A DNA stretch of 64,000 nucleotides from Betaproteobacteria bacterium UBA5216 (lineage in GTDB: Bacteria; Pseudomonadota; Gammaproteobacteria; Burkholderiales; SG8-41): NCBI GenBank assembly GCA_002412495.1, contig DHVE01000021.1, positions 19,928-83,927 of the forward strand, written 5' to 3'. The notes beneath the pieces are model-generated. The model was not told the DNA's origin. It searched no databases and saw only the letters and a program-made list of their open reading frames with translations. Below are positions 61,416 to 64,000 of the stretch, piece after piece; position 1 is the first letter of the stretch, and every line of letters begins with the position of its first letter. Both the position numbers and the translations under genes were made by a program.

Positions 61416-63665
61416 ATGCAAATAGGACTGGCTGAGGTCGAGCGAACGACAGGGGACTCAAGGACTTGGGTTTGGATTTTTATAGCCGTAATGGTTTGGA
61501 GCGGATTGCATTTTTTCAATTGGAATTCTTTCATATTTCACGATACATGGAAGCACAATTTTCCGGTTCAATATGCGATTGCTTTGCAAGCGGGATGTGG
61601 CGCTATCCCCATATGGCTCGGTAGCGTGGATCATGGGTCGCCTACCCTGCTTTACCTAATTAGTTTTAGTTTGACGCAGATTCTGCGTATACCCGAGATG
61701 CTGTTGCTGGGCTGCACCATGCCGAGTATTGAATTGGGGATCATGCTACATAAGGCATGGTTGTTCGGAAGCTACCTTGTGTTTGCCCTCGGGATGTGGG
61801 TAGCGGGCAAGGCGCTTTTTTCGAGCAGGGTTGCCGCTGCGTACCTGGTTATCGCAACGCTGTTCTCGGGGTTATGCCTCGATATGCATCACTCCGATCA
61901 AGTCTTGAGCCAGTTATTCTGGTGTCCTTGGATAGTTGCGGCCATAGCCTACGCAGACGCTTGCCCTGTCGGGGATTCCAAGCGGGTTTGGCTTTGGGTG
62001 GCGGCTGCGACCTTCCTGCTAGTCTCTCTGCTCGATCAATATCCGCATCTATATGTCGTTCCAGCAGCAATCGGCATTACTGCCTACTGGATAGGTTCTG
62101 GAAGATCCGACATTCGTCTTTACGGTCGCACTTCCTTATTTGGCTTGAGTGTGCTCATTATCTTGGCCATCGCGACCGCATATCAGTTGTTGGCTGTAAA
62201 GCACGCAATTGTTAATTACGCTCCCTCATTACGATCAAGTCTGATCGTGGACCCTTCGACATTTGGGCACACGGGCTTCGTTCAGCCAACGGCGCTTTTG
62301 GATTTACTGTTTCCACTCGGGATCCTGATTGAATTCGATGCGCTTTCCGGGGCAACATCAAAATTTATTTTCCGCCTCGACAACCTCGTGTTCATGTTTG
62401 GCGCGATCCCCTTACTTTTTTTTCTTGGATTCTTTGTCAATCCTGCAGTTTCGACTCGAAAGAGATTATCTTGGGGAATTTTTCTTTTGGCAATACTCGC
62501 GGTCAGCCTCCAGCAGACTCGCCTGTATTTTCTGCTCTTTCAATTTCCCTTTTTCAATGTATTCCGATCCTATTTTCTGTACAGTGTTTATTTCATGCTT
62601 GGCACGCTCTTCGTGAGTGCCCTGGGTTTCGATGCCTTGTTAAGACAATCGTTTGAGGTTCGCGCCAAAATCTTCAAGCGCGCTGGCATGGTGCTGCTGA
62701 TGTGCGTGATTGTTACCGGCGCAGTGCTCCTAAGTCACGCCTTGCGGGTTGAGCAAGTCGATGCGGTGCGTCGCATTGCATGGTTCTCCGTAATAGACAT
62801 GGTTATTCTTTCAGTGGCAGTCACTGCATTTTGGCGTACCACAACGAGTGGTAGTGGAGCGGCAGCGATAGTGGCGCTGATCGTGTTGCAAACAGCTACG
62901 CTAGGAGCCGCATATCAAATTCTTGGTGTTGATCGCAGCGCGATTCTTGACTGGTACGGGCCGCAGGAGCAAGCAAGGGCCGCAGGAGGCGTAAATAAAA
63001 TCGTTAATGGCGGCGCCGCGATAAGGGTTCCATGCGATCGGTTTGCCGAGTGTTATACAAAGCGAACGATGGTTGCATCAGACAGGGCTGATCTCAACGG
63101 GACGTTCTTGAGGCATATAGACGAACCCATCTTTGCTGAAAAAATGAAGCCGGAAGTGCGACGGCAACTTGCCGGAATTACGCACCCGGTATTCTGGTTT
63201 TCTGCAGCGCAAATAAGAAATTTCTCCTCCAGGAATGACTTAATTGAGGGAATGAATGCCAACTCGGAGCACTTGTCTAAGTACTTGCGTGAGGCGACAT
63301 CACTGGTTGGATATCCCAAAAACGAAAACGAGATCACGCCAGTCGTGGGAGCGGTGACTAGTGCCCGAATCCTAGCGGATGGTTATTGGGTCGAGTATTC
63401 GACACAGGATCGCGGCATCCTTAACGCATCCATCGCGCGCAGCTACAAATGGCGCGTAAGCGTGAACGGCACTGATGCCACGTTGTGGGATTCTAATGTG
63501 TCTGGTGTTGCAGTAGAGGTGCCGCCCGGCGCTGGCGTCGTGCAGTTCTCTTACGTTGACAGAACGATGCTTGGTACGGTGACGTTGAGACTGCTTTGCC
63601 TGCTCGCTGCAATCATAGCGCTGGGTTACTTGTGCATCTCAGTTTTTCGTCTGCGCTTAAAATAA
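61416..63665 (+). CDS. Large multi-pass membrane protein (YfhO-like), unknown function
   Basis: A 749-residue membrane protein with more than ten hydrophobic helices, a first loop WNSFIFHDTWKHNFPVQYA, and a C-terminal soluble domain (AASIARSYKWRVSVNGTDATLW... includes KWRVSVNG). The helix count plus C-terminal beta-rich domain resembles YfhO-type GT-C proteins that modify surface polymers. This is inferred from layout only. Confidence 0.7.
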   Translation: MQIGLAEVERTTGDSRTWVWIFIAVMVWSGLHFFNWNSFIFHDTWKHNFPVQYAIALQAGCGAIPIWLGSVDHGSPTLLYLISFSLTQILRIPEMLLLGCTMPSIELGIMLHKAWLFGSYLVFALGMWVAGKALFSSRVAAAYLVIATLFSGLCLDMHHSDQVLSQLFWCPWIVAAIAYADACPVGDSKRVWLWVAAATFLLVSLLDQYPHLYVVPAAIGITAYWIGSGRSDIRLYGRTSLFGLSVLIILAIATAYQLLAVKHAIVNYAPSLRSSLIVDPSTFGHTGFVQPTALLDLLFPLGILIEFDALSGATSKFIFRLDNLVFMFGAIPLLFFLGFFVNPAVSTRKRLSWGIFLLAILAVSLQQTRLYFLLFQFPFFNVFRSYFLYSVYFMLGTLFVSALGFDALLRQSFEVRAKIFKRAGMVLLMCVIVTGAVLLSHALRVEQVDAVRRIAWFSVIDMVILSVAVTAFWRTTTSGSGAAAIVALIVLQTATLGAAYQILGVDRSAILDWYGPQEQARAAGGVNKIVNGGAAIRVPCDRFAECYTKRTMVASDRADLNGTFLRHIDEPIFAEKMKPEVRRQLAGITHPVFWFSAAQIRNFSSRNDLIEGMNANSEHLSKYLREATSLVGYPKNENEITPVVGAVTSARILADGYWVEYSTQDRGILNASIARSYKWRVSVNGTDATLWDSNVSGVAVEVPPGAGVVQFSYVDRTMLGTVTLRLLCLLAAIIALGYLCISVFRLRLK

Positions 63666-63866
63666 GATCGCCCGCTATCATCTCATGACACCGGTTCAGG
63701 ATAAGTTCATTGCCCGATTCAATAGTGTCCAGCTTAATCGTGTGTAATTTCCCGGCGATGGTATTCCCTGGGTGAGAGATGAATGTTGGCAAGGCCTCGT
63801 TTACGCGGGCAATGGAATTTTCTCTATGGCCGAGTTTTGCACACATCGTGAATCGATACTTTGGCA
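63666..63866. other. Intergenic stretch before the insertion sequence
   Basis: 200 bp between the membrane protein gene and the left end of the IS. A minus-strand frame runs from 63867 back to 63613 (84 aa), starting exactly at the IS boundary and overlapping the 3' end of the membrane gene. It may be a fragment of a gene cut by the IS, but no domain is recognisable. Confidence 0.4.
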
Positions 63867-64000
63867 TGACCTGCCCCCTTTAGCCATACCGTAAGCTCCC
63901 CTGAATTGCGGACCAGCGAAAAGTAGAGCTTTCTGGCATTGTTAACCAGCCAGGAGGTTCAGATGAAGAAATCTAGATTTACGGAAACACAGATTGTCGC
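63867..64000 (+). mobile_element. Left end of an IS3-family (IS407-like) insertion sequence
   Basis: TGACCTGCCCCC at 63867 is typical of IS3-group terminal repeats. A 96-bp leader leads to the start of orfA at 63963. The element continues beyond the window, so its right end and target duplication cannot be seen. Confidence 0.82.
63963..64000 (+). CDS. IS3-family transposase OrfA, N-terminus only
   Basis: Begins MKKSRFTETQIV and runs off the window. The sequence is the standard first dozen residues of IS3/IS407 OrfA helix-turn-helix proteins. CAGGAGGTTCAG before the ATG is a strong ribosome binding site. Normally orfB follows by programmed frameshift. Confidence 0.9.
   Translation, partial: MKKSRFTETQIV

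Noticed and set aside
63613..63867. 84-residue minus-strand frame next to the IS
   Set aside because: It overlaps the end of the membrane protein gene, starts exactly at the IS boundary and shows no known domain; at most a remnant.

Overview
The window looks like chromosomal DNA of a GC-rich betaproteobacterium, probably Burkholderiales-like. This is inferred from four Bug-type solute-binding proteins, a zapB-zapA-6S RNA-EVE gene order, a cobalamin-riboswitch/TonB receptor pair and Gram-negative envelope genes. No rRNA or tRNA gene was recognised, so the taxonomy is an inference.

Region 1 (1-9817) opens with the 5' end of a helicase gene on the minus strand and a luciferase-like oxidoreductase. 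It then holds a complete coenzyme F420 locus: a fused CofG-CofH FO synthase, an F420:NADPH reductase, CofE, CofD and CofC. Bug receptor genes flank the locus, and a long palindromic repeat lies inside it.

Region 2 (9900-21950) is catabolic in flavour. It holds a dienelactone-hydrolase family enzyme, two more luciferase-like (possibly F420-using) oxidoreductases, an opine-dehydrogenase-like protein, two more Bug receptors, a TPP-dependent decarboxylase/synthase-like enzyme, a Phd/RelE-type toxin-antitoxin pair, two metal-dependent amidohydrolases (one a probable Tat lipoprotein) and an EVE-domain protein. I infer that F420 supports oxidation or reduction of small organic acids gathered by the Bug proteins.

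Region 3 (22045-27333) is housekeeping: 6S RNA, zapA and a zapB-like gene, a cobalamin riboswitch driving a BtuB-like receptor, and an MsbA-like lipid flippase.

Region 4 (27337-48030) is surface glycan synthesis. It holds acyltransferases, a GtrA/GtrB-like pair, a 3-amino-3,6-dideoxyhexose trio (FdtA/QdtA, acetyltransferase, aminotransferase), a tandem duplication of an MBOAT plus SGNH-like O-acylation module with a gene-conversion tract, several glycosyltransferases, a heptosyltransferase, an O-antigen ligase/polymerase, a WbpM/FlaA1-like dehydratase, a WecA/WbpL-like initiating transferase and its usual epimerase partner.

Region 5 (48248-58430) is an eleven-gene co-directional operon: SIS isomerase, GmhB-like phosphatase, transaldolase, two epimerases, a nucleotidyltransferase-kinase fusion in the reverse order to HldE, an oxidoreductase, a UDP-sugar-dehydrogenase homologue lacking its catalytic cysteine, two SDR proteins with His in place of the catalytic Lys, and a methyltransferase. 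Read together it resembles a self-contained route to a modified nucleotide-heptose, and it is the best candidate here for an undescribed system. Two large divergent membrane proteins follow, and the window ends inside an IS3-family element.
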